A stretch of 64,000 nucleotides of DNA, taken from positions 62,001 through 126,000 of the forward strand of contig NZ_JAHWUS010000002.1 in the NCBI RefSeq assembly GCF_019455445.1, read 5' to 3'. Origin of the DNA: Pseudaquidulcibacter saccharophilus (lineage in GTDB: Bacteria; Pseudomonadota; Alphaproteobacteria; Caulobacterales; Aquidulcibacteraceae). Below the pieces are notes generated by a model that was not told the origin of the DNA, ran no database searches, and worked only from the letters and a program-made list of their open reading frames with translations. This document shows, piece by piece, positions 44,056 to 53,074 of this stretch. Position 1 is the first letter of the stretch. Each line of letters opens with the position of its first letter. The position numbers were made by a program, and so were the translations under genes.

Positions 44056-45119
44056 TGCTTTTATCTGATTTCGATTTTGAATTAGATGACGAATTAATCG
44101 CGCTTCGCCCGGCGGCAAAGCGCGATTTTTCGCGTTTGCTTTATGTGGACCCTAATCAGAATGAAATAAAAGATTATATTTTTCATGACTTGCCATCATT
44201 GCTTCGGGCAGGGGATGTTTTGGTTTTTAATAATTCCAAAACCATTCGCGCCCAATTGGACGGCATACGCCACGCGCGTGACGAAAATTCCAAAGACGTG
44301 GCAATCAATGTCAATCTTCATAAAAACACTGCCCCAGATGTTTGGCGGGCTTTTTGTAAGCCGGCAAAAAGATTGCATCAGGGGGATAGAATTGTTTTTT
44401 CGCCCGAACTTTCTGCAATTGTTTTGGAAAAAGACGATGGCGGTGACATTGCGTTGCAGTTTTCAAAAGCGGGTGATGAATTATTGCACGCGATTGATGG
44501 TATTGGTCACATGCCTTTGCCGCCCTATATCGGCCTAAAACGCGCGGTCGATGAAAAAGATGAAAGTGATTACCAAACTACCTATGCGGCAATCGAGGGG
44601 TCGGTTGCTACCCCAACCGCTGGTTTGCACTTTACCACAGAAATTTTGGATGAATTGCGCAATATAGGGGTTGAAACCCATTTTTTAACGCTTCACGTTG
44701 GTGCGGGAACCTTTTTGCCCGTTAAGTCAGAAAATATTTCCGAACATAAAATGCATTCAGAATATTTTGAAATTTCTGAAGAAACCGCAAATGCACTTAA
44801 TAAAGCCAAGGGAGAGGGGCGGCGCGTGATTTGTGTTGGCACAACCTCTTTACGCTCAATTGAAAGTGCGCTTGACGAAAGTGGTCATGTAACTGCGGTA
44901 AAAAAAGAAACCGATATATTTTTGCACCCCGGCAAACAAGTTCGTTTTGTTGATGCCTTGATTTCCAACTTCCACTTGCCAAAATCGACACTTTTGATGT
45001 TAATGTCGGCATTCGCAGGGATTGATGAGGTAAAGGCCGCATACCAACATGCCATTAAAAATAAATACCGCTTTTTCTCTTATGGTGATGCGGGTTTATG
45101 GATTAAGAAGGTTATATAA
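44055..45119 (+). CDS. queA: tRNA preQ1(34) S-adenosylmethionine ribosyltransferase-isomerase QueA
   Basis: QueA transfers and isomerises the ribosyl part of SAM onto preQ1 in tRNA to make epoxyqueuosine. The 354-residue protein has the start LSDFDFELDDELIALRPA, ARLLYVD-type start (SRLLYVDPN), VFNNSKTIRAQL, HVGAGTFLPV, the ESALDESGHV region and FHLPKSTLLMLMSAFAG. The ATG overlaps the ppiB stop and its TAA is followed directly by the GTG of tgt, so translation is coupled. Together with tgt it makes the queuosine wobble modification. Confidence 0.96.
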   Translation: MLLSDFDFELDDELIALRPAAKRDFSRLLYVDPNQNEIKDYIFHDLPSLLRAGDVLVFNNSKTIRAQLDGIRHARDENSKDVAINVNLHKNTAPDVWRAFCKPAKRLHQGDRIVFSPELSAIVLEKDDGGDIALQFSKAGDELLHAIDGIGHMPLPPYIGLKRAVDEKDESDYQTTYAAIEGSVATPTAGLHFTTEILDELRNIGVETHFLTLHVGAGTFLPVKSENISEHKMHSEYFEISEETANALNKAKGEGRRVICVGTTSLRSIESALDESGHVTAVKKETDIFLHPGKQVRFVDALISNFHLPKSTLLMLMSAFAGIDEVKAAYQHAIKNKYRFFSYGDAGLWIKKVI

Positions 45120-46223
45120 GTGTTTGAATTTAAAATAAATGCTACACAAGGCAGAGCACGTACCGGAATATTAAAAACCCCGCGCGGTGATATTCGTACC
45201 CCTGCATTCATGCCGGTTGGCACTGCGGCAACTGTAAAGGCATTAACTGTGCCACAAGTTAAGGCGACTGGTGCGGATATAATCCTCGCGAATACTTATC
45301 ACCTTATGCTTAGACCAGGTGGTGAGCGGCTAAAACGTCTTGGCGGTGTGCATGAATTTATGCGTTGGGACAAGCCTTTGTTGACTGATTCTGGTGGTTT
45401 TCAGGTTTGGTCATTATCTAGTTTGCGCACAATCACCGAAGAGGGTGTGACTTTTGCAAGCCATATCGATGGTTCGCGCCACAAACTTACGCCCGAATCA
45501 TGCATGGATATTCAAGCGGATCAGATTGGCTCTGATATTATTATGCAGCTTGATGAATGCACAAAGTTTGGTTCAACGCACAAAGAAGCCCAAGATTCGA
45601 TGGAATTATCACTTCGGTGGGGGCAAAGGTGCAAGAATCATTTTGGTGACCGCGAAACCCAAAACCTTTTCGGTATTGTACAAGGTTCGGTTTTCCCTGG
45701 CTTACGCGAACGCTCAGCGAAATCGTTGGTTGATATGGGCTTTGATGGCTTTGCTATCGGCGGTCTTGCGGTCGGGGAAGGGCATGAAACCATGTGTGAA
45801 GTTATCGACTTTACTGTGCCACACCTTCCAAATGCACGCCCACGCTATTTAATGGGCGTTGGCAAACCGATTGATATTTTAGAATCAGTCGCGCGCGGCG
45901 TTGATATGTTTGATTGTGTTTTACCAACCCGTGCTGGTCGCCACGGTCAGGCTTGGACATGGGATGGACCAATCAACATAAAAAATGCCAAATTTATCGA
46001 AGATTTATCGCCACTTGATTCTGCTGTGAATTGTGAAGCTAGCCAAAATTATTCCAAGGCTTATTTAAACCACCTCTTTAAATGCGGTGAGATATTGGGG
46101 CAAACTTTACTAAGCTGGCACAATATCGCGTTTTATCAGGATATGATGCAAAAGATTCGCGCGGCAATTGCCGGCGGCTATTTTGACGAATTCGCAAATG
46201 AATTACGGGCAAAGTGGAAATAA
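45120..46223 (+). CDS. tgt: tRNA-guanine transglycosylase
   Basis: Tgt exchanges guanine 34 for preQ1 in GUN-anticodon tRNAs. The 367-residue TIM-barrel protein starts at GTG 45120. It has LLTDSGGFQVWSLSSL, GIVQGSVFPGLRE, FAIGGLAVGE and the nucleophile region FDCVLPTRAGRHG. The usual zinc site CxCxxC followed by HHL is eroded: the matching stretch is LDSAVNCEASQNYSKAYLNHLF, which keeps one Cys and one His only. Zymomonas Tgt, also from an alphaproteobacterium, keeps the zinc ligands. Last gene of the ppiB-queA-tgt operon. Confidence 0.95.
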   Translation: MFEFKINATQGRARTGILKTPRGDIRTPAFMPVGTAATVKALTVPQVKATGADIILANTYHLMLRPGGERLKRLGGVHEFMRWDKPLLTDSGGFQVWSLSSLRTITEEGVTFASHIDGSRHKLTPESCMDIQADQIGSDIIMQLDECTKFGSTHKEAQDSMELSLRWGQRCKNHFGDRETQNLFGIVQGSVFPGLRERSAKSLVDMGFDGFAIGGLAVGEGHETMCEVIDFTVPHLPNARPRYLMGVGKPIDILESVARGVDMFDCVLPTRAGRHGQAWTWDGPINIKNAKFIEDLSPLDSAVNCEASQNYSKAYLNHLFKCGEILGQTLLSWHNIAFYQDMMQKIRAAIAGGYFDEFANELRAKWK

Positions 46224-46227
46224 TTAT

Positions 46228-46755
46228 TTATTGCCCACGGCATTTCTTTGCTTCGGCAAGGCCATTTAGATAGCCACGGCGAATCTTACCCATTTCATAC
46301 GCCTTATTTAGCTTTTTATCACGCTTTTCAGCGCCAGTTAGCTTGCGAACAATGCCGCGTGCCGGAATAATTCCCGTTGCCGCAGAATTTATTGCGTCAT
46401 TCGTAGCTTCTACAGCTAAATCAGAGCTTTGCTCGGACAGGGTCTTTTTATCTTCGCGTGCCTTCATGATGGGGTCGGGACCAAGTGCCTTATCAAGCTC
46501 TGACAATTGGTAATTAATCCAATCGCAATCAACAACTTCGGGCGTCGCATACGGGTCCGTAATCTGTGCAAGCGTCGGTGGAATATCGGTTTTGATAAGG
46601 TTTAAATCCTTAAATGGCTGCGAAATAATCTTACCAGCAGCGTTTTTTGTACCATCTTCAGCATTCTTGGAAGATGCACAAGACGTCAATCCCAAGGTAG
46701 CCAGTGTCAAAGAGGAAATAATAAGACCGCATTTAAAATACCTATTCATAAACAC
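46228..46755 (-). CDS. Hypothetical lipoprotein
   Basis: A 175-residue protein with a lipoprotein signal peptide (lipobox LTSC, Cys26). The mature part has a Trp-Tyr region CDWINYQLSELDKALG, an Ala-rich helix (AVEATNDAINSAATGIIPA) and a basic C-terminus with GIVRKLTGAEKRDKKLNKAY and YLNGLAEAKKC. Similar alphaproteobacterial lipoproteins with an IPARG..R.LTGA motif exist, but I know of no function. It ends 4 bp from the tgt stop, convergent, without a visible terminator between them. Confidence 0.7.
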   Translation of the reverse strand: MFMNRYFKCGLIISSLTLATLGLTSCASSKNAEDGTKNAAGKIISQPFKDLNLIKTDIPPTLAQITDPYATPEVVDCDWINYQLSELDKALGPDPIMKAREDKKTLSEQSSDLAVEATNDAINSAATGIIPARGIVRKLTGAEKRDKKLNKAYEMGKIRRGYLNGLAEAKKCRGQ

Positions 46756-47010
46756 ACCTCATAAAATTAGTCCCTCGAAAACAGATAATATAAAAATGAT
46801 ATTATATAGAAAATACAATTACAACCAAGTCATGCTATAATTAAGGCTAATTTAATTTAAACAGCGCTGTAACATGCTGTAAAAACAGGGTGTATCTGCA
46901 ATTAAGTGTAAAAAGCTGCTTAAAATGTGAGAATAAGTGCGCATAAGAGATTGACGTTTTGTCTTAAATCGCTAAACCGCACACCTCAATTGTTGAACGA
47001 CAATTTTGAT
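46756..47010. other. Noncoding region upstream of tRNA-Lys
   Basis: AT-rich, no credible gene. It should hold the promoter of the minus-strand lipoprotein gene and that of tRNA-Lys; TTGACG at 46951-46956 followed 16 bases later by TAAACC is a possible, weak tRNA promoter. I see no repeats shared with other parts of the window. Confidence 0.4.
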
Positions 47011-47085
47011 GGGCCGGTAGCTCAGCGGTAGAGCACCCGACTTTTAATCGAGTGGTCGTGGGTTCGATCCCCACCCGGCCCACCA
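47011..47085 (+). tRNA. tRNA-Lys (anticodon UUU)
   Basis: 75 nt with encoded CCA. Acceptor GGGCCGG / CCGGCCC, D-arm AGCTCAGCGGTAGAGC, anticodon loop CTTTTAA with TTT, T-arm GTGGGTTCGATCCCCAC. Confidence 0.97.
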
Positions 47086-47090
47086 TTCAC

Positions 47091-47123
47091 AAAAAGCCAC
47101 TCCTTCGGGAGTGGCTTTTTTGT
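47091..47123 (+). terminator. Terminator after tRNA-Lys
   Basis: Stem AAAAAGCCACTCC / GGAGTGGCTTTTT with a stable TTCG loop and T run, 5 bp past the tRNA. Between it and the SH3 gene (47124-47355) I see no gene; part of it, CGTCGCTTTGCTCCTCACTC, resembles degenerate interspersed palindromes. Confidence 0.88.
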
Positions 47124-47355
47124 TTTCATATTCCCACCTTCGTCGCTTTGCTCCTCACTCAGGAATTTGTGGAATAAAGACAATAAAAATTGAAAAGCGT
47201 GGTTTCCAATTTTTATTGACATAAATTTTTGTATTTTTTGGCTCGGGGTGAACGACATGATTTACATCGAATTAAAAATACTTTCATCTTTTGCCGAATT
47301 TACAACATAATCAAATAATATTAGGTTTGAAAGATTCTGTTTTCGGGGAAATGTA

Positions 47356-48537
47356 ATGTTAAGAAAAGGTCGGTGTTCAAATAATGTTGATAAATGTTCT
47401 TTGGCTGCAAGCGGTAAATTATTGCCATATGCGGGCATCGGCAGCATTTGTCCTGAATGTGGCGCGCCATTGGCGTTGGTGGCATCTGATGATGCCACAG
47501 ACACAACACGCGAAGCAGAAACTGTAATGCCTGGTCAGCGCCGTAGGGCGGCGCCACAGCCTGTTTATGAAGAAGAGCCATCACGTGGGTTGGAAATTGC
47601 CAAAATCGCGGCGATTGTCGTTATTATTGCCGGTGGTGTGTTCCTTGGCCTTCGCATGATGGATAATCACAACAAGGGTAATCAGGAAACTGTTGCAAGT
47701 AATGAAACTGTGGCACCAAGCAATGATTATCAGGTTGAAGATTTTGCCGAACCGCAGATGTTAAAAACATTGGCCAGCACACCTGCTTACGATACACCAG
47801 CAGAAGGTAAAGCAATCGCCACAATTGGCGAAGGTGTTGCCGTTGATGTAACTGGGCAAACCACATACAATGGTAAAAATTATTACCGTGTTTCAATCCC
47901 ATATAAACAAGGTATGATTGGCTATGTTGCCGCAGAGCAGCTTGTACCAGTTAATCAGGACGGCTCATTAATCGGTCAGCCACAGATTGAGGATGCAACG
48001 CCACCAGCACCTGTTATTTCAGATGTAACTGAACAAGCACCGGCAATTCTGTATGTAAATTCGGATAAAGCTAATATTCGTGAAGGTGTCGGGCCAACTG
48101 CTAAGAAAATTGCTGAGGCATTAAAGGGTGATACTTTAACCGCATCCGCAACCCGAACTCTTGATGGAAAATTATGGTATCGTGTTACATTGCCAAGTGG
48201 CGGTGAGGGGTGGGTATCTGCGACTTTATTATCATCGCAAAAGCCATCAATGGAGCCGGTTAAAACAAGTGGTCTGAAAACTTATGAAACTGGTGATGCA
48301 AGCAAAGTCACAATCAATAGCGGAAGCAATGTCGTAATAAGTTCTGAATCGGCAAATCTTCGAAATGATTCTAATGCGTCATCTGCTGATAATATTGTCT
48401 CAAAGCTTGATAAAGGAACCGTTCTAAAGGTTAGTGACGTAAAAGTTGTTGACGGAACCACATGGCTTCACGTGCAGTCAAAGGCACTTGGGGTTGATGG
48501 TTGGGTTTCAAAAGCAACTGTCAAACCTTTGAACTAA
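47356..48537 (+). CDS. Zinc-ribbon, single-pass, triple SH3-domain protein
   Basis: A 393-residue protein with a short N-terminal Cys cluster (Cys7, Cys14, Cys32, Cys35, the last two in CPECG) like a zinc ribbon, a transmembrane helix (about residues 78-100) and three extracytoplasmic bacterial SH3 domains (about 130-185, 230-290, 330-392). Each SH3 has the family pattern of NIRE/NLRN ... WYRV ... GWVS. Bacterial SH3 domains usually bind peptidoglycan or peptides. GGGGAAAT precedes ATG 47356. It lies upstream of a paralogue in the same direction. A sensor or anchoring role at the envelope is inferred. Confidence 0.75.
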   Translation: MLRKGRCSNNVDKCSLAASGKLLPYAGIGSICPECGAPLALVASDDATDTTREAETVMPGQRRRAAPQPVYEEEPSRGLEIAKIAAIVVIIAGGVFLGLRMMDNHNKGNQETVASNETVAPSNDYQVEDFAEPQMLKTLASTPAYDTPAEGKAIATIGEGVAVDVTGQTTYNGKNYYRVSIPYKQGMIGYVAAEQLVPVNQDGSLIGQPQIEDATPPAPVISDVTEQAPAILYVNSDKANIREGVGPTAKKIAEALKGDTLTASATRTLDGKLWYRVTLPSGGEGWVSATLLSSQKPSMEPVKTSGLKTYETGDASKVTINSGSNVVISSESANLRNDSNASSADNIVSKLDKGTVLKVSDVKVVDGTTWLHVQSKALGVDGWVSKATVKPLN

Positions 48538-48615
48538 TGGCTAAAGCAGCTTGCGAATAATTTTTCGAGCGGTATAGAAATTATAGCGCGGTAATACTTG
48601 CCTTGGGATATATCT

Positions 48616-49683
48616 ATGCAGCCTAATGATGACGATGATTATTCAGTTTCAAAAAGGTCTCGTCCTGTGAAAAAGAAAGCACTTTCCGGTGCAACATTTT
48701 TTATATTTGCGCTTGCAGGTATTGTTGCTGTGGGCGTGGGCGGTTACTTTGCCCTCGATTATATGAGCAAGTATAATGGTGGCAGCCAATTAAAAGAACC
48801 AACCCTTAATTCTTATAAAACGCTTGATAAAGTTGAATTAAGGGCGCAGCCATCAATGGGGGCAAAAATCATTGCAACCTTAAAAGAAGAAACGATTTTA
48901 TCGGGAAAATCTGCTGGAAAAGTAGATAGTGTTGAATGGTTAGAAGTAACTGCGGCTGATGGCTCACACGGCTTTTTACCTGCAAACAGTGTTGCGCAAA
49001 TCGACACTAATGTAGATTTGTCACAAGTTAAGAATGAAACTGTTGGTATATTAACAACAACTGCGGTGAACATTCGCGCCATTCCGTCATTAACTGGTCA
49101 GGTCATCGGAACAATTGATGGTGGAACCAGAATTACGGCCACTGGAACCATTATCTCGCAGGGGGAGCAATGGTATAGGCTTGATTTTGGTAAAGATGGC
49201 AAAGGTTTTATTATGGGGCGCTTTACAGCCCCTGATGAAGATAAAGAAGCCTTGAAAAATGCCACTGGTGCAGGGGTTGGTGTTGTTGGCATCGTAAATT
49301 CAATTACCAACCTTCAGGCAACGCCTTTTTCAGAGTCACGCATAATGCAACCATTGCTTATGAATGATGTTGTTTCGGTAATCGGACAAACAAAATCAGA
49401 TGATTGGTGGTATATTGTTCGCCTAAGTGATGGAACACAAGGTTTCGTCCCAAGAAATGCAATCACAATACCGGCAACACAAAATAAATGGATGTATTCA
49501 GATGGAACCGAAGCGCCGGGGCCAAATATTCCAAAGGCAGTTAATGATACTGGCACAACGACAACTACGCAATCAACGCCAGAGGCTGTTAATATGAATA
49601 ATGGTGCAGAGCCGCCGATTGCAAATGCGCCGCCCAAGGATAAAACCGAACAAAAACCAATTGGTGCAGAACCGCCTAAATAG
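48616..49683 (+). CDS. Single-pass triple SH3-domain protein, paralogue
   Basis: A 355-residue protein from ATG 48616 (GGGA upstream; the TTG at 48598 is rejected). It has an acidic then basic cytoplasmic tail, a transmembrane helix (ATFFIFALAGIVAVGVGGYF) and three SH3-like repeats: VELRAQPSMGAKII...WLEVTAADGSHGFL, VNIRAIPSLTGQVI...WYRLDFGKDGKGFI and TNLQATPFSESRIM...WWYIVRLSDGTQGFV. The C-terminus is Pro/Asn/Glu-rich with a repeated GAEPP motif. It follows its paralogue by 78 bp but lacks the zinc ribbon. Function unknown; envelope binding inferred. Confidence 0.75.
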   Translation: MQPNDDDDYSVSKRSRPVKKKALSGATFFIFALAGIVAVGVGGYFALDYMSKYNGGSQLKEPTLNSYKTLDKVELRAQPSMGAKIIATLKEETILSGKSAGKVDSVEWLEVTAADGSHGFLPANSVAQIDTNVDLSQVKNETVGILTTTAVNIRAIPSLTGQVIGTIDGGTRITATGTIISQGEQWYRLDFGKDGKGFIMGRFTAPDEDKEALKNATGAGVGVVGIVNSITNLQATPFSESRIMQPLLMNDVVSVIGQTKSDDWWYIVRLSDGTQGFVPRNAITIPATQNKWMYSDGTEAPGPNIPKAVNDTGTTTTTQSTPEAVNMNNGAEPPIANAPPKDKTEQKPIGAEPPK

Positions 49684-49687
49684 AAAT

Positions 49688-49720
49688 AAAAAAGCGCCTA
49701 AAAAATTAGGCGCTTTTTTA
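49688..49720. terminator. Bidirectional terminator between SH3 gene and bamE
   Basis: Stem AAAAAAGCGCCTAA / TTAGGCGCTTTTTT, A and T runs on both sides, between convergent genes. Confidence 0.87.
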
Positions 49721-49747
49721 TTAGTCTAAACGTTTGTCGGCTTGTTT

Positions 49748-50233
49748 TTATCGGTTTGTTCTAGGACCACCAGCAGCCGATGGAAGGTTTGGATCTTGTC
49801 CAGGCAATTGAACTGGCGCACGACCAACCGAGCCAAAGATTTGCTCTAGGAAAGTTATTTCACGACCACGGGTTGGGGTCTTATGCTTGTCATAATCAAT
49901 TACGCGACCATCAGCCAATGTATATTGGCGGACTTGTGAAACTGTATCGGCATCATCAAAGCTAATGGCAGTGATATGACGCTCGGTAGTTTTTGGTTTT
50001 AAAAATGCTTCTTGGCTTTGGGTTGATGAAATATAGTACCAGACTTGGTCATCGAACGTACCAGTTTGCGAAGGGTTGCCATATTTACTAAGCAAGCTAG
50101 TTTTGCTATCAGAGCCGACATTGGCGCTAACCAAGCTTTCGTCATAAGTAACAAAACCATGTTTACTGATGATTGGGCTGCATGCGCCAAGAGCAAAACA
50201 ACAAATCAAACTGGCAAAAAGGGTGGTTCTCAT
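49748..50233 (-). CDS. bamE: Outer membrane assembly lipoprotein BamE (SmpA/OmlA)
   Basis: BamE is the small lipoprotein of the beta-barrel assembly machine. The 161-residue protein has a lipobox (LGACS, Cys18), the SmpA/OmlA domain start HGFVTYDESLVSANVGSDSK and LLSKYGNPSQTGTFDDQVWYYIS, and a C-terminal TRGREITFLEQIFGSVGRAP block typical of alphaproteobacterial members. It is divergent from a Cbp3-like gene, the arrangement common in alphaproteobacteria. Confidence 0.9.
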   Translation of the reverse strand: MRTTLFASLICCFALGACSPIISKHGFVTYDESLVSANVGSDSKTSLLSKYGNPSQTGTFDDQVWYYISSTQSQEAFLKPKTTERHITAISFDDADTVSQVRQYTLADGRVIDYDKHKTPTRGREITFLEQIFGSVGRAPVQLPGQDPNLPSAAGGPRTNR

Positions 50234-50329
50234 CTATTTATCCTAAAATTTGCACCAACGAGCCTGCAAATGACTAGCTTTGTTAAGAGTTTGGTTCAAG
50301 TTAAAAGCGCATCAAACATACAGGTAAAA

Positions 50330-50848
50330 ATGTTTTCTTTTTTCAAAAATCAGAAATTAATCGACGAAGCAAGTGACACTTTGTTAATAGAGTTGAATAA
50401 ATATGCCCGCAATCCCAAGTTTTTTGGGGATGAAAAAGTGTCCGATGACCCTGATGGTCGTTTTGAAATGGTGGCATTGTTTGCAACGCCTTTTTTTATG
50501 GCGCTTTCGGGTCGTGATGAGTTTTCATCACGTGTTTCGCAAAAATTGTTTGATAAAATTTTTAAAAGCTTTGATGATGCGATGCGGCTTTTGGGAGTTG
50601 GTGATTTGGCGGTGGGAAAGCGTATAAAGGCACTTTCTGAAAGCTTTTATGGTCGTCAAAAATCGTACAAAGAAGCGATCGAGTCAGGTGATAAGGTTTT
50701 ATTTGAAAACAAAATTGCATTGAATGTTTTTTCAAAAACTGTGTCTGATAATAAAATTGAAAAAATTCTGTGCGAAGAGGTTGGGGCGCTATATGAACGT
50801 CTTAAACAACTGCCAACTGCGGAAATTTTGGCAAATTGTAAAAAATAA
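50330..50848 (+). CDS. Ubiquinol-cytochrome c chaperone (Cbp3-like)
   Basis: A 172-residue protein related to the mitochondrial Cbp3/UQCC1 chaperone for cytochrome b. Start at ATG 50330 with AGG six bases upstream; the frame is open far upstream but overlaps bamE antisense. DPDGRFEMVALFATPFF, LFDKIFKSFDDAMRLLGVGD and VGKRIKALSESFYGR match the family. It lies between bamE and plsX. In related genomes a DUF177 gene usually follows; here only 73 noncoding bases separate it from plsX. Confidence 0.87.
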   Translation: MFSFFKNQKLIDEASDTLLIELNKYARNPKFFGDEKVSDDPDGRFEMVALFATPFFMALSGRDEFSSRVSQKLFDKIFKSFDDAMRLLGVGDLAVGKRIKALSESFYGRQKSYKEAIESGDKVLFENKIALNVFSKTVSDNKIEKILCEEVGALYERLKQLPTAEILANCKK

Positions 50849-50921
50849 TATATATCGCAAGAAAATAATCTGAAGTTTCTGCTTTGGGGGCAGGGCTATA
50901 TTTTGAGGATTTTAGATTTTA

Positions 50922-52016
50922 ATGGAAATATCCAATTCCGGTGAGAATGCAAAAATCTCACAGAATGTCGTTACATTATCTATTGATGTTATGGGTGGCG
51001 ATTATGCCCCAGACGAAATTATAAAAGGCATAAATCTATTTGCTAAAACAAATGGTGATGTGCATTTTTTACTTCATGGCATTGAGAATGAAATAAATAA
51101 ACGCCTTGCTGCTGCGCCAGATATAAAGAATTATACAATTATCCATTCTGACGAAGTGGTTGGCATGGATGCCAAACCATCACAGGCAATGCGTCGTAAA
51201 AACACCTCTATGTGGGGGGCAATTGAAAGCGTGAAGAAAAACGTGGCTCATGCGGCGGTTTCGGCGGGTAACACTGGCGCATTAATGGCGATTTCAAACC
51301 TGCAATTACGTACGCTAAAAGGGGTTCACCGCCCGGCAATTACGGCATCTTGGCCCAATCCAAATGGTGGACGCTCTGTTGTTCTGGATGTTGGTGCAAA
51401 TGTTGACAGTGATCCAGACCAATTAGTTGAATTTGCAATCATGGGCGAGGCATTCGCCAAAGCAATTTACGACATCAAAGAACCTTCTATCGGGCTATTA
51501 AATGTTGGAACCGAAGATCAAAAAGGCCATGAAGAAGTTCGTGAGGCGATGCGCCTTTTGCGTGAACATGGTGAAACCCTTGGGCTAAATGTTTATGGCT
51601 TTGTTGAAGGTAATGATATTTCAATGGGAACAACCGACGTTGTTGTTACCGATGGTTTTACCGGCAATATTGCACTTAAATCAGCGGAAGGCGCGGCGAA
51701 ATTCATCGCAAAATTATTGAAAGATTCATTAAAGGCCGACCCATTATCAATGCTTGGCGCTGTTATCGCCAGCAATGGTTTCAATAGATTAAAGAAAATT
51801 ATGGATCCGGCAAATTTTAATGGTGGCGTATTCCTTGGGCTTAATGGTTTGGTTGTTAAGTCGCATGGTGGAACCAACGCAAAGGGCTTTGCCAACGCGC
51901 TTGAGGTGGCATTAAAGCTTGCAAAATCGGATTATAATAAGTTCATTGCCAATAATCTTGAACGCCTTGAACGAGTTCGTAGCGAGGTCAAAGAGCCTGC
52001 TATGGCTGATAAATAA
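50922..52016 (+). CDS. plsX: Phosphate acyltransferase PlsX
   Basis: PlsX converts acyl-ACP to acyl-phosphate for phospholipid synthesis. The 364-residue protein has SIDVMGGDYAPDEIIKGIN, AVSAGNTGALMAISN, RPAITASWPN, SIGLLNVGTEDQKGHEEV and VTDGFTGNIALKSAEGAAK. The N-terminus (about 18 residues before the conserved start) is slightly extended. It is followed by fabH after an 86-bp gap. Confidence 0.96.
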   Translation: MEISNSGENAKISQNVVTLSIDVMGGDYAPDEIIKGINLFAKTNGDVHFLLHGIENEINKRLAAAPDIKNYTIIHSDEVVGMDAKPSQAMRRKNTSMWGAIESVKKNVAHAAVSAGNTGALMAISNLQLRTLKGVHRPAITASWPNPNGGRSVVLDVGANVDSDPDQLVEFAIMGEAFAKAIYDIKEPSIGLLNVGTEDQKGHEEVREAMRLLREHGETLGLNVYGFVEGNDISMGTTDVVVTDGFTGNIALKSAEGAAKFIAKLLKDSLKADPLSMLGAVIASNGFNRLKKIMDPANFNGGVFLGLNGLVVKSHGGTNAKGFANALEVALKLAKSDYNKFIANNLERLERVRSEVKEPAMADK

Positions 52017-52102
52017 TTTTGCATTTGCGATTTATATGTTTAAAGCAATGACCTATTAATTTACTCATGTGAATAGTATGTGTGCACGATACGGGGTTTA
52101 AT

Positions 52103-53074
52103 ATGCCAATAGTTTCAGTAGTTTCATCATTATGTGCGGTTACGCCAGAACGAGCTGTGGGTAACGATGAACTTGCGCGTATGGTTGATACTTCTGATGA
52201 ATGGATTTCAGCGCGTACTGGTATCAAATCCCGTTATGTTGCTTCACCACTTGAAACCACATCTGTTTTGGGGGCGCAGGCGGCAAAATTGGCAATTGAA
52301 GAAGCGGGTCTAAAGCCCGAAGATATTGATCTTATTGTCTGTGCAACTTCAACCCCCGATAAGACGTTTCCGTCAACGGCGACATTGATTCAAGCAAAGT
52401 TGGGCTGCAAAGTTGCGACTGCATTTGATGTTCAGGCTGTTTGCTCTGGCTTTGTTTATGGGATTGGCATTGTTGATGCCTTGGTTAAATCTGGTCAGGC
52501 AAAAAATGCGATTCTAATTGGCGCGGATACTTTCTCACGCATAATGGATTGGTCAGACCGGGCAACCTGTGTGCTTTTTGGCGATGGGGCAGGTGCTGCT
52601 GTTATTCAAGGTGTTGATGCCAATGAGGCAAAAGGCAAGGGCATTCTTGCAAGTGTTCTAAATGCCGATGGTAAATATGCCGATATTTTGAATGTTGACG
52701 GCGGCGCATCTTCTAATGCGCGCGTTGGTAAATTGCGTATGGAAGGGCAGGCGGTTTTCAAACATGCTGTAACCAATATTTCTAGCGCGATTGAAGAATG
52801 TTGTGAAAAAGCTGGTCGTCCGGTTTCAGACATTGATTGGTTTGTTCCGCATCAGGCAAATAAACGAATCCTTGATGGCGTTGCAAAGCGTTTGGGTATC
52901 CCTGAAGAAAAAGTTGTAGTTACCGTTGATGTTCATGGTAATACTTCTGCGGCATCGGTTCCATTGGCATATGATTTTGCCAAAAAAGACGGGCGCATCA
53001 AAAAAGGTGATTTGGTTCTATTCGAAGCCATGGGCGGCGGCCTTACTTGGGGTGCAGCATTAGTGCAGTTATAA
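52103..53074 (+). CDS. fabH: Beta-ketoacyl-ACP synthase III
   Basis: FabH starts fatty acid synthesis by condensing acetyl-CoA with malonyl-ACP. The 323-residue protein starts at ATG 52103 with GGGG eight bases upstream; the GTG at 52082 is rejected. The catalytic triad is Cys114 in DVQAVCSGF, His in FVPHQANKRIL and Asn in HGNTSAASVPL. plsX-fabH-ihfA-merR is a conserved block. Confidence 0.96.
   Translation: MPIVSVVSSLCAVTPERAVGNDELARMVDTSDEWISARTGIKSRYVASPLETTSVLGAQAAKLAIEEAGLKPEDIDLIVCATSTPDKTFPSTATLIQAKLGCKVATAFDVQAVCSGFVYGIGIVDALVKSGQAKNAILIGADTFSRIMDWSDRATCVLFGDGAGAAVIQGVDANEAKGKGILASVLNADGKYADILNVDGGASSNARVGKLRMEGQAVFKHAVTNISSAIEECCEKAGRPVSDIDWFVPHQANKRILDGVAKRLGIPEEKVVVTVDVHGNTSAASVPLAYDFAKKDGRIKKGDLVLFEAMGGGLTWGAALVQL

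Noticed and set aside
47022-47258. A 78-codon minus-strand frame
   Set aside because: It overlaps tRNA-Lys and its terminator on the opposite strand.
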